Shown here: piece by piece, positions 45,483-56,390 of the stretch | How the letters are laid out: every line of letters begins with the position of its first letter | How positions within the stretch are numbered: the first letter of the stretch is position 1 | Assembly (NCBI GenBank): GCA_029851415.1 | Contig: CM056743.1 | Location: 76,092,186 to 76,156,185 of the forward strand | Source of the DNA: Eretmocerus hayati | Lineage: Eukaryota; Arthropoda; Insecta; Hymenoptera; Aphelinidae | DNA length: 64,000 nucleotides | Direction of reading: 5' to 3' | The notes under the pieces: model-generated | What the model saw: the letters and a program-made list of their open reading frames with translations, nothing else | Told to the model about the DNA's origin: nothing | Databases searched by the model: none | Position numbers and translations under genes: made by a program

Positions 45483-46271
45483 AAGAATTTTCAGTGTTTT
45501 TATGGATGGGAACGATGCTTCCACCCGAGATACTTTTTTTCGAAACAATGTTACCTTATATTATACCTTTTGTTGAGGTATTCTTGATGCGGTTCGAGGA
45601 AGCTACAACAGAAATGCTCAAGCTCCGAACTATGAGCCTGCGGGGTACACGATCTCGCTATATTGGGCACTGTCTAGTAGGGTGGGCCGGAAAAAGTTTT
45701 TCTTCAGAAAACGATACGCCCTAGCGTGGGAATGTTGTGTTTGCTCACAACTTTGCTCACATTTCTGGCGCATCCAAGCATTTTTCCACGTACTTTAGCT
45801 CATTTAGAAGATTGTTCCAAATCCTACAAAATGTGTTGAAGTACGTCCAATTCCAACTGACCAGAGGGAATCTATCTCAATTTTTCCATGAAGTGATCAT
45901 TATTAGAAATTCCAAAAATAGGGCGATTCTCCCTTCAAACTTTGCTTGTAGTTCTGGTACATCTGAACATTTTTCAACGTGTTTCAATCCATTTTCATGA
46001 TTGTTACGAAACCTACAAAATGAGCTAAAGTACGTCCAAGTCCGACTTACCCTTGCCAATCTATCTCAATCTGCATACGTTCGAATCTCTCGCTGATCTG
46101 CAGGTCATTCAAACGGCCTGTCGAAGTGCTCCAGAACGTGCTTGTGCGTCCTCTAATAACACCCAGAGCTGTACTACCGTTCCGGAGCAGAGTAGAGTTT
46201 CGGCGGCAGAATCAGCGAAGACTCCTTGACTAGATACGGCTGCTGAAGAGCGACGAGGGATAGGCAGTTCC

Positions 46272-48526
46272 TTGAAAGCGGGATTTATCAACCTTAACTC
46301 TCTGACAGATAAGATTGAGCATCTACGCTTGCTCGTTGCTAACGATCCCTCCTACCATCTATTTGGGGTGGCTGAGTCGAAGCTAGATGAGTTTGTGGAT
46401 GACAATCTCGTTCAGATTCCGGGTTTTTCATTGTTGCGGCAGGATCGCAACAGAGAGGGTGGTGGGGTTGTCTTGTATGTGCGCAATGACTTCAAAGTTA
46501 AGAAGTTGATTTCGTCAAATACTTTTGGGCCAGGGAAACCTGGCGTGCCTGAATTTCTCTTTTGTAGCATACAACAGGGTAACTCCCCGCCAATATTGGT
46601 CGTAGTAATCTACAGACCCCCTAAAATCGCCATGCAGAAGGATGACGGGCTGTTTGGCTCATTACGCCGGCTGTGTGGCGACTACAGTCATAAAATTATA
46701 ATGGGTGATCTGAACGCGGATTTGTTAGACACTGCTCATCCCGACACCAAGACACTGACTGCACTGACAGAAGAACTTGCCTTGCAGATAGTGCAGCATG
46801 GCCCGACTCACCAACACACCCCCAATACATCTCATACATGGATTGATCACATTTATGTAGATGACAATGACATCATTACTGACTTTCAAAACAGACTCCT
46901 GCCCAGTTTCGGCAGGCACTCGGTCATTGACGTCACCATCAACGTCTTTACTCCTACTCCGCCAAGAAATTCCTTTACCTACAGGGATTTTCGAAACATC
47001 ACTCCGGAGATATTAAATGACCGATTGCTTCGCTGTGACTGGACAGCTCTCGAAAATGCTGAAACGAGTTTGGAAGATGCAATTCGCTGCTTGAATGAAA
47101 ATTTACAGTCCGTTATTGATGAATTAGCACCCGAAAAAACTATTAATCCGCGTAAAAATGACGCTCCTTAGATTGGTCCTGAGCTGAGGGTACTCATGAA
47201 TAAGCGAGACGCGACGCGCAGGCGCTGGGAACGGATTCAACGTAACCAGCGCAAGTGTCCTGAGCTTCAAAATGAATACTTTCGGCTTAGCGAAGAGGTC
47301 GACTTGCGCATTGAACAAGAGCATAACTCCTTCATTCAAACCCATTTGTCAGATGCTCTTGATCAGAAGAAGAACATTTGGAAGGAGATGCGCAATCTCG
47401 GCCTCTTGCCTAAGAGCAAAGAGGAGGAACTTCATGGCTTCACACCGGATGAGTTGAACGCACACTCTGCGGGAGTTTCCGTTTCGCCCCACGAAAATAT
47501 TAATGAAGCAATGGACGATATTGACTCGGCACCGGAGGAGGGGTTTAAATTTAAGCCCACAAATTTTAGTGATGTAGTCCTTGCTATTAAACATTTCTCC
47601 TCACAGGCCCGTGAAGCGGATGGAATACCCCAAAGCGTGATCGCAAAAGCTCTTCCGGCCATTGGTGATCTTATTGTACATATCTTCAACTCCTCTTTCG
47701 CTCATGGCATTTTTCCTGAGGCTTGGAAGCAAGCGCAGCTGATTGCACTAAAGAAGACTGCTGCTCCATCAACGGTCTCGGACTTCCGTCCTATAGCACT
47801 GCTGTGCTTTCTCTCCAAGGTTCTGGAAAAAATCGCACATGACCAAATCACGGAGTATTTAAAAACCGAGAAGATACTTGATCGCTTCCAGACTGGTTTT
47901 AGGCAACACCATAGCACCCAGACAGCTTTGTTGAAATTGACTGATGACATCAGAGTAGGTATAGACAGAAAGAAGATCACTCTGCTCCTACTATTCGATT
48001 TTAGCAAGGCTTTTGACACCATCTCACCATCCAAGCTGTTGAGGAAGCTACGACATCTTGGCTTCTCAAGATCGGCGCTCCTGTGGATAAAATCATATTT
48101 ACAGGGTCGCACCCAACAAATCACTTCTAAAGTAGGCAAATCTGATTGGCTCGAAACCAATCTGGGTGTTCCACAGGGGTCCGTCCTTGGGCCTCTCCTC
48201 TTCAGCTTGTATGTGAATGACCTGGCTGGCTTGCTAGACGGAAAGTCGGTACATCATCTATTTTATGCGGATGATCTCCAAATTTATCTCCAAATCGAGA
48301 AAAATAAGATTAGGGAAGGTATTGCTCGGCTGGGCGAAATAGGACGACTAGTTGCCGAGTGGGCCAGAAGTTCCGGCCTGTGTCTCAACGCTGGCAAGAC
48401 CAAGGCAATCTACTTCAGCTCGGAGAGAAATATCAAAGATCTGAAGAGAATGGACTTGCCAGGGGTTGAGATACAGGAAGGGAAGTTCATCCCGTTCAGT
48501 GATACGGTCGTGAGTCTCGGTGTTAC
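46272..48526 (+). pseudogene. LINE endonuclease-RT, N-terminal and central part
   Basis: One long frame with a premature TAG at 47169-47171. The first part (46272-47168) is an APE-type endonuclease (FGVAESKLDE, VVIYRPPK, IIMGDLNADLLD, HTWIDHIYV, GRHSVIDVT). The second (47172-48526) is the reverse transcriptase (DFRPIALLCFLSKVLEKI, GFRQHHSTQTALLKL, LFDFSKAFDTI, GVPQGSVLGPLLF, and catalytic YADD at 48264-48275). All RT blocks are intact apart from the upstream stop. The frame is cut at 48526 by the copia LTR. The target is in the thumb/C-terminal region, and the same frame resumes at 56,719. Confidence 0.85.
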
Positions 48527-48849
48527 TGAGAGCACGGCAGGGCTTTTGAAGCAGGAGACACACACAATTTATATAAACTAATGACTCGTTTATTTAGGAC
48601 TCGTTGATTCGTAGACTCGTAGATTCAATAGGCACAATAATCAATATATACAATAAGCACGATATACACAGCGGAAAATTCGTTGAGGTTAACTGGCGGC
48701 GTGACTGCACTTGAACAGGGCTCACAACGAAGTGATGACAGTCGTGGGGCGGCGTAGCAACCAAACCGTTCCGTTGTTCAACAAAAGACGCGCGCTCATT
48801 TGAATATATTCGTATGGTTCTATTTAGTTGTATAAGTATATTTCCAACA
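48527..48849 (-). repeat. 3' LTR of the copia element
   Basis: 323 bp, left end in window coordinates because the element is inverted. It carries the (GACTCGT)-rich segment ACTCGTTGATTCGTAGACTC. Confidence 0.95.
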
Positions 48850-48860
48850 CTCCCTCCCTT
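48850..48860 (-). promoter_or_regulatory. Polypurine tract of the copia element
   Basis: AAGGGAGGGAG on the element strand directly abuts the 3' LTR. Confidence 0.85.
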
Positions 48861-49209
48861 ATACAAATCTTTGAATCCATATGAATGTAAAGGCCTTTGA
48901 ATCTAAAGAAAAATCATTAAAAAATCTTATAATTGAATCGTTGTAAACACAATGCTGTTTAACTGATAAGAAAAATATTTGAACAACAAGTGGTCAAGTG
49001 AAATAAAGGATCGTTTACATAGCCTTGAATTCTAATAAGCATATCAGTTCTCATTATGATAATTGTCAGAAGAACAAACTTAAATTTCTAAACACTTGAA
49101 AATATCTTCTTATTGTTGTTCGTCACCTGTGAACATATAAGAAAACAAACAAAACATATTAAGATTCAATTATTTTGATTCATAATTCATAAAGATTCCA
49201 GACTCATTT
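48861..49209 (-). other. 3' untranslated region of the copia element
   Basis: About 350 AT-rich bases between the gag-pol stop and the polypurine tract. No frame or structure recognised. Confidence 0.6.
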
Positions 49210-52200
49210 CTATCGATTCTTTGGATTCTTTGTAATCTTACGAGTAAGATATTCATGTGATTCATAAGGCAATGGTTTAGTCATAATATCAGCAACATTT
49301 TCTTTTGTTGCAATCCATTTGACTATAATCTTTCCTTGTTCAACACATTGTTTTATGAAATCACCATGTGTTTCAGCCATATGGACTCTATTCCCAGATT
49401 TTTCTCTTTGATTCAATTTCTTAGTAATTTCATCAATTGATTCGTCGAAAGTTTTTAGCTTATGACTACCATCCATTTGAGTGCAATTACCGGCAGATTG
49501 ATTATCACACCAAATTGTGACTGGATATAAAGTCTTTCCTAATGTATATCGAATCGATTTATCTATTGAGATGAGTTCTCGACAAGCTTCACTCATAGCT
49601 AGATATTCTGCTTCACAAGTTGAAAGAGTTACATATTTTTGTTTGTAACTTTTCCAAGCGATTACATCCCCGAACAATTTAATAACATAACCTCCAGTTG
49701 AAGTCGAATCATCACAATCTCGAAAACTAGCATCAGTTAATGCTTCTAAATTTTCACCTAAAGATGTAAAAACGATTCCTAGATTCTTTGTTCCTTTGAG
49801 ATACCTAAAGACTCTCTTAACATTTTTCCAATCAGTTTCAGTTGGATTACTCTGTTTTCTAGCTAGAAAATTTACAGCAAAAGCAATGTCAGGTCGAGTA
49901 GCTACTGATAAGTACATCAAACATCCAATAGCTTCTCTGTATGGTACTCTTTTTGATTCTTGATTCGTAATCGTAATTTGAGATTCGTTTGATTCAATTT
50001 TACTTTTCTTATTTTTGTTACTCACTTGTCTCGTTATCATAGGCGTATTTTGAGGATTGGAATCTTGCATATTAAATTTTTCTAGAATCGTTTGAGTGTA
50101 CTGAGCTTGGTGTAATAGAATCGTTCCTTTTTCAATATTTCTTTCAATATTCATACCTAGGAATTGTTTGGGTTCACCAAGATCTTTCATTTCAAAAACT
50201 TTGCTCAGATGTGATTTCACATACAATAATTTGTTTGAATCGTTACTTGCAACTTTCATATCATCGACATATAAGAGAACAAGTATCATTATTCCATTTT
50301 TCCTCCATGTAAAAAGACAAGGTTCGTGTAAATCATTTTCTAAACCTAGTGCTTTCATTTCCTTTTTGAATCGTTTGTTCCATTCTTTAGGACTAACTCT
50401 CAAACCATACAATGATCTTTCGAGTTTACATACTTGAGTCGATAGAATATTTTTATCAACCTCAAGACCTTTTGGGATTTCCATGTATACTTCTTCATCC
50501 AAATCTCCATTCAAGAAAGCTGTCTTAACATCGAGTTGACAAGCTTGAAGTTGATATTTATTTATGATAGCAAGAGTTGCTCTAACTAGAGATAACCTTG
50601 CTACTGGAGCGTAAGTTTCCTTTAGATCATAAATATTTTTATCTTTGAATCCTCTAATAACTAATCTAGCTTTATATCTGAAGTTATCATTTGATTCTAT
50701 CTTTCTTTTGAAAACCCATTTTGAATCTATAATATTTGCTCGTGTACCATCATTCTGAGTTTTAGGTCGATCAACTAAAGACCACACTCGATTCTTACGC
50801 ATAGACTCTAATTCTTCGTTAATTGCTTTGATCCAAAATTTTCTTTCAGGAGAAGCCATTGCTTCCTCATAAGACGTTGGGTCTTTGTACACTGAAGCAA
50901 TGAGAATATGGGCTAAAATATCATCCTCACATCGTTTATCAGAATCATTATAAACCTCACTATAGTTAGCAAAACTAGAATCTTGTATTGGTTTCTCAGT
51001 TGAAGTACTTTTAGTATTCTCAGGATGATCAATCTTTCTTTTGGCTTTACTGCGAGTCAAAGGACCTTGAGATGTTTGAATCGTCTTATCGCCTTGATGA
51101 GTCGTAGGAATTCTTTCATTTTTTCGAGGTCTGCCTCTTTTTCTATTTTTAGATGAAACATTTACAAGTTGTTTTTCTGGAATACTACTTTCATCATTGA
51201 CACCATCAAAGTGAATCGAATCGTTGATAGAATCAACAACTTGTTTTGATGATTCAATCGTATCTTCATTTGTAAGTGATTTCTTTTTGTAAATATCACC
51301 ATAAACTAATTTTTCATTGAATCTAACATTTCTTGATTCTAAAAATTTCCGTGAAGAGGGATGCCAAAATATGTAACTTGTTTCTTTGTATCCTACCAAA
51401 TAGACTTTGATAGCTTTTGCTTCGAACTTAGATTTTGATTTGTTGACTTTGACATAACTCACACATCCGAATCGTCTAATTTGTTCCAAATGACAACTTG
51501 CATTTGGTGCGAATTTGTTGATTGGAATATCATATCCAATAGCTTTGTGAGGAGTCTTGTTATAACAACAAACAGCAACTTCTGCAGCTAATTCCCACAT
51601 TGAGATAGGTAAACCAGAATCAATTAATAGAGCTAAGATTTTTCTTTGAATCGTTTTGTTGAATCGTTCAGCTGTGCCATTATGTTCAGGAGTATATGGA
51701 GGAGATAATTTTGATTCTATATTCTCCTTTTCTAATACTTCTGCAAAATGTCCTCCCATATATTCAAGAGCTTGATCTGATTTAATATAGCAAACTTTCA
51801 CATTTTCACCTATCAAATTTCGAGCTGATATCAAGAATGATTCTAACGCTTGGCCAGCTTGGTCTTTACTCTTCAAACAATAGACCATTGAGAATCTAGA
51901 ATAATCGTCTACAAACACTATAATGAATACATTTTGTCCGGGATACGACACAGGACTAATTTTTCCCATAATATCCGTATGAATGACTTCAAGAGGTCTT
52001 TGAGCTCTTGCTCGTACTTCTTTGAATGGTAATTTCTCCATTTTTGACATTATGCATACTTCACAGTCTAGAATAGAATCGTCAAATTTTACATTCTCTA
52101 GCAAATTCGTTTTCTTCTGAAGTGTTCGAAGATAACCCAAAGATGCGTGTCCCAACCTAGTATGCCATAGTTGTCCTAGATTCAAACTTTTAGAATTTTC

Positions 52201-54561
52201 ACTCGTTTGTTTATCTAGATTCTTATCAATTGAATCATTCGAATCTATCAACGATATCAATTCATCAGAGCTTATTATAAAATTCTTGAGTGAGCTATTA
52301 CTGGAAAAATTCGTGGTAGACTCTACTGGATTCTGCTGATTGTTGAGAGTTTTCTCTACTAGAACTACATCTTTCTCCCTCCCAATCGAAGAATCAGTAT
52401 TTATAGATTCGTTAGTAGCTCCCTCCGAAGCTAACGACTCTTCATCGTTATGAATCGTGTTCGACTCTTCTGGTGATTCAAGATGTGATACTATTCGAGC
52501 ATTACATGAATAATTCTTCAAAGTGGATTCTTTAGAATCATAAGACTCGTTATTTTTAACTTCAAATCGAATAATCCAATTTGGTTTTTTATAAGTACCT
52601 TGAAAAAGAATTTTATCTGTAAATTTATTGTAAACTTTGAAGATTTTATCATCTAAATAAATTGAAAACCCTGAGTCAGCTAATTTTCTCAAAGAAAGCA
52701 AGTTTTCAGATAAATCTTTAGTAGCAATAACATCAGTCAATCGAATCAATTTTTGATCAGATGTCTCATTTGCTAAACTGAGTTCACCTTTCCCATCTAT
52801 AACTAAATTTGCAAATTCGTTCTTATTCGCACTCTTAATGATTCCATTTTCTAGTCTTTTAAAATTAGAAAGAAGCATAGATTGATTCACTACATGATCA
52901 GTTGCACCAGAATCTGCGATAAAATTTATAAAATTTCGTGCTCGATATGATTTTGAGAATAATTTCTTACCTTCACTCTCACTTTCGCTTTCTTCATCTT
53001 CATTTTCGCTTGAATCTACAACCATTCGAGCAGCTCGTTTAAAATTCTTCTTACTCTTTTTCGAATTTTCTTTCTTACTAATTTTGCCTCGATTTTTCTT
53101 TCCAGAATTTCTTTTTCGTAGATTCTTACTTTGATTGTTAGAATCTGAGTCTTTATCATTTATCCTAGATATAGAAGGACTTTTACCTCGTCTAGGAGTT
53201 GGACAAAGTCCACCCTTTTTGTGAACTGTCTGGCAGCGATAATGTAGCCACTTGTCAGTGTTGTGGAGAGGACAATCAACACCAGCTCTGTGACCTCTCT
53301 GACCACATCTATGACAAGGATTAGAATCGTTCTCATTGTAGCTGACTCTATTGACTCTTGAATCATTGCGTTGGTTGCGATCAGATTCGGACTGAAACAT
53401 GAATGATTTCATTTGATCTATATTCATTCCGATCTTGTTATCGTTTTTCTTTATAAGATTCGTTTGTCTTGAATCTTCATTTACTCCAGAGACTGCATGA
53501 TAGAATAATGAACTCAATTCTTCATCATCCAAGGGTTTTGACTCGTTAGATAAATTGTACTCTCTCACTAGAGAGTCGAATCGTTCGCAAAAGTCGAATA
53601 CTTTCTCGTTTCGTTTCATTCGAATTTCATATAACTTCCCTTTGATAGTTACAGGATCTAAATTCAACTCTTTCCTTCTGAGTTCTTGAAGTTTGCTCAG
53701 ATATTCTTTTGGATCTTGAATGTTAGTGATTCTACTATGATACTTTTCATCAATTCTATTCATGATTATGTCTCTGACTTGATTCTTTCTTCGAATTCTT
53801 TGAGTCTCAGTAAATTCTCTAGGATTAGGAGAATTATCGTCAATGATATCTATCAAATCATAACTTCGTAATTCAGACTTGAAATAGTCCAACCATAAAT
53901 CGAAATTCATTTTTTCAGACAGTTTGTATTTTCTGTCAATATGAATTTTTGATGTAAGTGAATCGTTTGTTAATTTTCCTACGAGAATTGATTTCAGAGT
54001 CTCTTCTAGATTCAAAGAATCATGAGTCGTGGTCAAATTTTGTAGGTTATTTACCTGTTCAGTTGGAGTCGTTTGATTCATTTGAATCGTTGAAGAATCG
54101 TTGGTTGCACTCGTACTTGGTTGAGTGCGAATCGTTGTAGAATCTTGAGTTGCACTTGTGCTCGGTCTTTGATCAGTGCGAATCGAAGAATCTTGAGTTG
54201 CTCTCGTACTTGGTTGACTCGTTAAGGAATCTTGAGACGGGCGATTTATTTGAGAACTTTGTTGACCCATGTTGAGTCTTTTCAATTCTTCAGTCTCCTT
54301 TTCAATTTCGGCTCGTCTCAAACGCATCCTTTCAATATCAGCACTCAACTTCAGACTCTCATTCAATTTGTCGACAACTTCACTGGATTTTTCGACCAAT
54401 TTCTTATGAGTAGTAAGAGCAGAACTAAAATCCCTCGCTGCATCTCTGAATGTAAGTACGAAATCCGTCGAAATGTTGATTGTACCGGGAACATACGTGT
54501 TCTGTCTATCTCTTGACGTAGAACCAGTATTCATACTTGTATTTGGCGTTGACATACTCAT
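49210..54561 (-). CDS. gag-pol: Copia gag-pol polyprotein, 1783 codons
   Basis: A single open frame encodes all proteins for retrotransposition, presumably processed by its own protease. Gag: residues 1 to ~480, with a Thr/Ser/Gln-rich N-terminus (DSSTIRTQPSTSATQ-like repeats at ~95-150), a helical capsid region, and a knuckle at ~416-430 (CHRCGQRGHRAGVDC, one residue longer than C-x2-C-x4-H-x4-C). A Lys-rich then acidic linker follows. Protease: FIADSGATDH with D550. Integrase: zinc residues H800, H805, C833, C836; catalytic D863, D929, E965, the last two spaced DD(35)E. RT: VKTAFLNGDLDEEVYMEIP and YVDD at 1431-1434. RNase H: D1610 in LTDASFRD. It ends near IMTKPLPYESHEYL. No stop or shift is seen and all catalytic residues are present, so the element may be active. 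The first ATG of this frame may not be the true start (see the upstream exon). Confidence 0.95.
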   Translation of the reverse strand: MSMSTPNTSMNTGSTSRDRQNTYVPGTINISTDFVLTFRDAARDFSSALTTHKKLVEKSSEVVDKLNESLKLSADIERMRLRRAEIEKETEELKRLNMGQQSSQINRPSQDSLTSQPSTRATQDSSIRTDQRPSTSATQDSTTIRTQPSTSATNDSSTIQMNQTTPTEQVNNLQNLTTTHDSLNLEETLKSILVGKLTNDSLTSKIHIDRKYKLSEKMNFDLWLDYFKSELRSYDLIDIIDDNSPNPREFTETQRIRRKNQVRDIIMNRIDEKYHSRITNIQDPKEYLSKLQELRRKELNLDPVTIKGKLYEIRMKRNEKVFDFCERFDSLVREYNLSNESKPLDDEELSSLFYHAVSGVNEDSRQTNLIKKNDNKIGMNIDQMKSFMFQSESDRNQRNDSRVNRVSYNENDSNPCHRCGQRGHRAGVDCPLHNTDKWLHYRCQTVHKKGGLCPTPRRGKSPSISRINDKDSDSNNQSKNLRKRNSGKKNRGKISKKENSKKSKKNFKRAARMVVDSSENEDEESESESEGKKLFSKSYRARNFINFIADSGATDHVVNQSMLLSNFKRLENGIIKSANKNEFANLVIDGKGELSLANETSDQKLIRLTDVIATKDLSENLLSLRKLADSGFSIYLDDKIFKVYNKFTDKILFQGTYKKPNWIIRFEVKNNESYDSKESTLKNYSCNARIVSHLESPEESNTIHNDEESLASEGATNESINTDSSIGREKDVVLVEKTLNNQQNPVESTTNFSSNSSLKNFIISSDELISLIDSNDSIDKNLDKQTSENSKSLNLGQLWHTRLGHASLGYLRTLQKKTNLLENVKFDDSILDCEVCIMSKMEKLPFKEVRARAQRPLEVIHTDIMGKISPVSYPGQNVFIIVFVDDYSRFSMVYCLKSKDQAGQALESFLISARNLIGENVKVCYIKSDQALEYMGGHFAEVLEKENIESKLSPPYTPEHNGTAERFNKTIQRKILALLIDSGLPISMWELAAEVAVCCYNKTPHKAIGYDIPINKFAPNASCHLEQIRRFGCVSYVKVNKSKSKFEAKAIKVYLVGYKETSYIFWHPSSRKFLESRNVRFNEKLVYGDIYKKKSLTNEDTIESSKQVVDSINDSIHFDGVNDESSIPEKQLVNVSSKNRKRGRPRKNERIPTTHQGDKTIQTSQGPLTRSKAKRKIDHPENTKSTSTEKPIQDSSFANYSEVYNDSDKRCEDDILAHILIASVYKDPTSYEEAMASPERKFWIKAINEELESMRKNRVWSLVDRPKTQNDGTRANIIDSKWVFKRKIESNDNFRYKARLVIRGFKDKNIYDLKETYAPVARLSLVRATLAIINKYQLQACQLDVKTAFLNGDLDEEVYMEIPKGLEVDKNILSTQVCKLERSLYGLRVSPKEWNKRFKKEMKALGLENDLHEPCLFTWRKNGIMILVLLYVDDMKVASNDSNKLLYVKSHLSKVFEMKDLGEPKQFLGMNIERNIEKGTILLHQAQYTQTILEKFNMQDSNPQNTPMITRQVSNKNKKSKIESNESQITITNQESKRVPYREAIGCLMYLSVATRPDIAFAVNFLARKQSNPTETDWKNVKRVFRYLKGTKNLGIVFTSLGENLEALTDASFRDCDDSTSTGGYVIKLFGDVIAWKSYKQKYVTLSTCEAEYLAMSEACRELISIDKSIRYTLGKTLYPVTIWCDNQSAGNCTQMDGSHKLKTFDESIDEITKKLNQREKSGNRVHMAETHGDFIKQCVEQGKIIVKWIATKENVADIMTKPLPYESHEYLTRKITKNPKNR

Positions 54562-54629
54562 TGGTCTCGAGTTTAATTCAGTTGGAGTCGTAGAATATTC
54601 TTTTTGAATCTTAGGGTCCTTATTATTTG

Positions 54630-54863
54630 CTGTAAAAAATATTCGTGAATCATTATCTGGATTTTTGATTTGTGTCAGGCCTGACTATTTTGATTCTTAG
54701 ATTCTTCTTCATAAGTTTATTCATAATCATTTCAAGAAACTTAGAAATTCTTTAACTTTTCACAGCTTACAGAATTTATCAGATGGCTTGATCTAAGAAC
54801 TCATTTTCATGAACACATCAACACTTAGATGAATAAGAGAAAGTTCTAAATGTGAATCTTACT
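54630..54863 (-). other. Predicted 234-bp intron in the copia leader
   Basis: On the element strand: donor GAGAAAA/GTAAGATTC (GT at 54863-54862) and acceptor TATTTTTTACAG (ends 54630). It lies between a 49-codon upstream exon and gag-pol, and removing it fuses the two in frame. Confidence 0.6.
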
Positions 54864-55011
54864 TTTCTCTTGATCATTTCGAGATTCTTCTACTTCCATC
54901 GTTTCAATCTGACGAGGTTCATTTGGATCCACAATAACATCTAAAATGTTAGAGGATTGTTCCGATCCACTCAAGATCTCATCATTTTGTTGAATTTCTT
55001 TATCAGCCATC
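54864..55011 (-). CDS. Predicted first coding exon of copia gag
   Basis: It starts at ATG 55011 in a good context (TTAAG before ATG) and gives 49 codons plus one base up to the donor. The product is acidic (MADKEIQQNDEILSGSEQSS at the start, Glu-rich end). After splicing, 23 more codons (54629-54562) lead without a stop into the gag-pol ATG at 54561, for a total of about 1855 codons. Unspliced, the frame stops five codons past the donor. The coding-like composition, the consensus splice sites and the exact phase match support it; no transcript data are available. Confidence 0.55.
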
Positions 55012-56357
55012 TTAACCGGGATATGAAACAGAATTGAAATGATTCGTAAATATTCGTCCGAGATTCGTATGTTTTCTAGATTCTTTCAGTTTGATTCTTA
55101 TACCAGATATAACTTTCAATAATGTTTCATACTTCCAAGTTAATAGAAAATGCACTGCGATTTTCAGAAAAACTAAGAAGCAGAAGTTTTGGACTCATTT
55201 GCCGCATATGCACTCATATGTGCACCTCTCTAGGATATTAACAAGCACTGCTGTGATAAAATCCAGATTTGGGTTGCGCACACACATATGAGCACTGTAA
55301 GCAACTTCGTCACAAACTTCTAAATCAACTACAAAAATTCACCGAACATCAAGTTTCAATTTGTAATTGATCCCCGGAATCCAAATTTTAATTGAACCTA
55401 GGAAATTTTATTTCAAATTTCGACCTTAATAAAATCTACCAAAATTCAATAAAATATTTGGATATTTGTCAAATTCTGTCAATTCATAGATTCTTGAATC
55501 GTAGACTCTTGACTCATTGAACCGGTGATATGATAACACGAACATCAATGCATCATATATATATTAACATAAACATGAATGCAGAACATTTGCCTAGATA
55601 TTTCACAAGAAATCGCAGCGATCGCCAATGTAAGCAGCAACATCCCCACGCAACGAGAATACACATTCGAGTGCCCTGGTTAGAAAACCGCGAACATCTA
55701 CATGTCTTGAGATCAAGCAAAACATGCATCCTACGCGCGTACGTGAGCATCAAGAAACAAGGTTATTGCAGCAAGCCGCATGCTCGATAAATCGTATTCA
55801 ATGTCAACCGACGAATCACAAAGAATCCCCTTTGAGTCTGTTTACCGAATCGAATCGAGTCGCGATATAAACCTAACCCTAACACACGTAAACGAGAGAG
55901 AGAGAGAGGACGCGCGCGCGCGAGAGCGAGATATCACGAAAACACGTCGTCACCGGTTGGCTTATAGCGCGAGAATATACACGTGCGCGCCACGAACACG
56001 CTGTATGATTCGCGATGCAACATGAACTGCAACCTTGATGATGATGCTCCTCCGGGATGTCGATAACCTACTACAATGACAATCACACACGAAACTTGGA
56101 AATCTATCAAATTCTACACTCATACGACTCACCGCACTGTCGTATTTATTTATGCTATGCCGGCGGACCATTCATTGGATCTTAGAATCGTACTTGAACT
56201 CGGGCTAAATAAGCTCACCATTGAGACAACGCAATTTTGACTCTATTCGCGATCACACACTTTCACTTACCTCGAATCTTTATAGTGTGTGAAATTATGC
56301 TGCTCCGAAGCTCTGCTCGGCGATGAGGCTCTGGATCTGTTGAAGATTTGCACTGTT
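55012..56357 (-). other. Copia leader
   Basis: About 1.35 kb between the primer site and the predicted first exon. It contains a GA-rich/CG-rich stretch near 55890-55930 and many short upstream ATGs. No protein recognised. Confidence 0.5.
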
Positions 56358-56390
56358 TACGCACTGGAAGCGTGCTCTGGGCCCATAACC
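56358..56390 (-). promoter_or_regulatory. Primer site: internal initiator tRNA-Met match
   Basis: On the element strand GGTTATGGGCCCAGAG follows the 5' LTR directly. The plus strand here (CACTGGAAGCGTGCTCTGGG then CCCATAACC) resembles initiator tRNA-Met from the D-stem side through the anticodon CAT, with a two-base insertion and one mismatch. This is the half-tRNA priming arrangement known from Drosophila copia, not a 3'-end primer. Confidence 0.75.

Noticed and set aside
48594..48866. 90-codon frame in the copia LTR (also 56458-56817)
   Set aside because: LTR sequence read through; duplicated because LTRs are duplicated.
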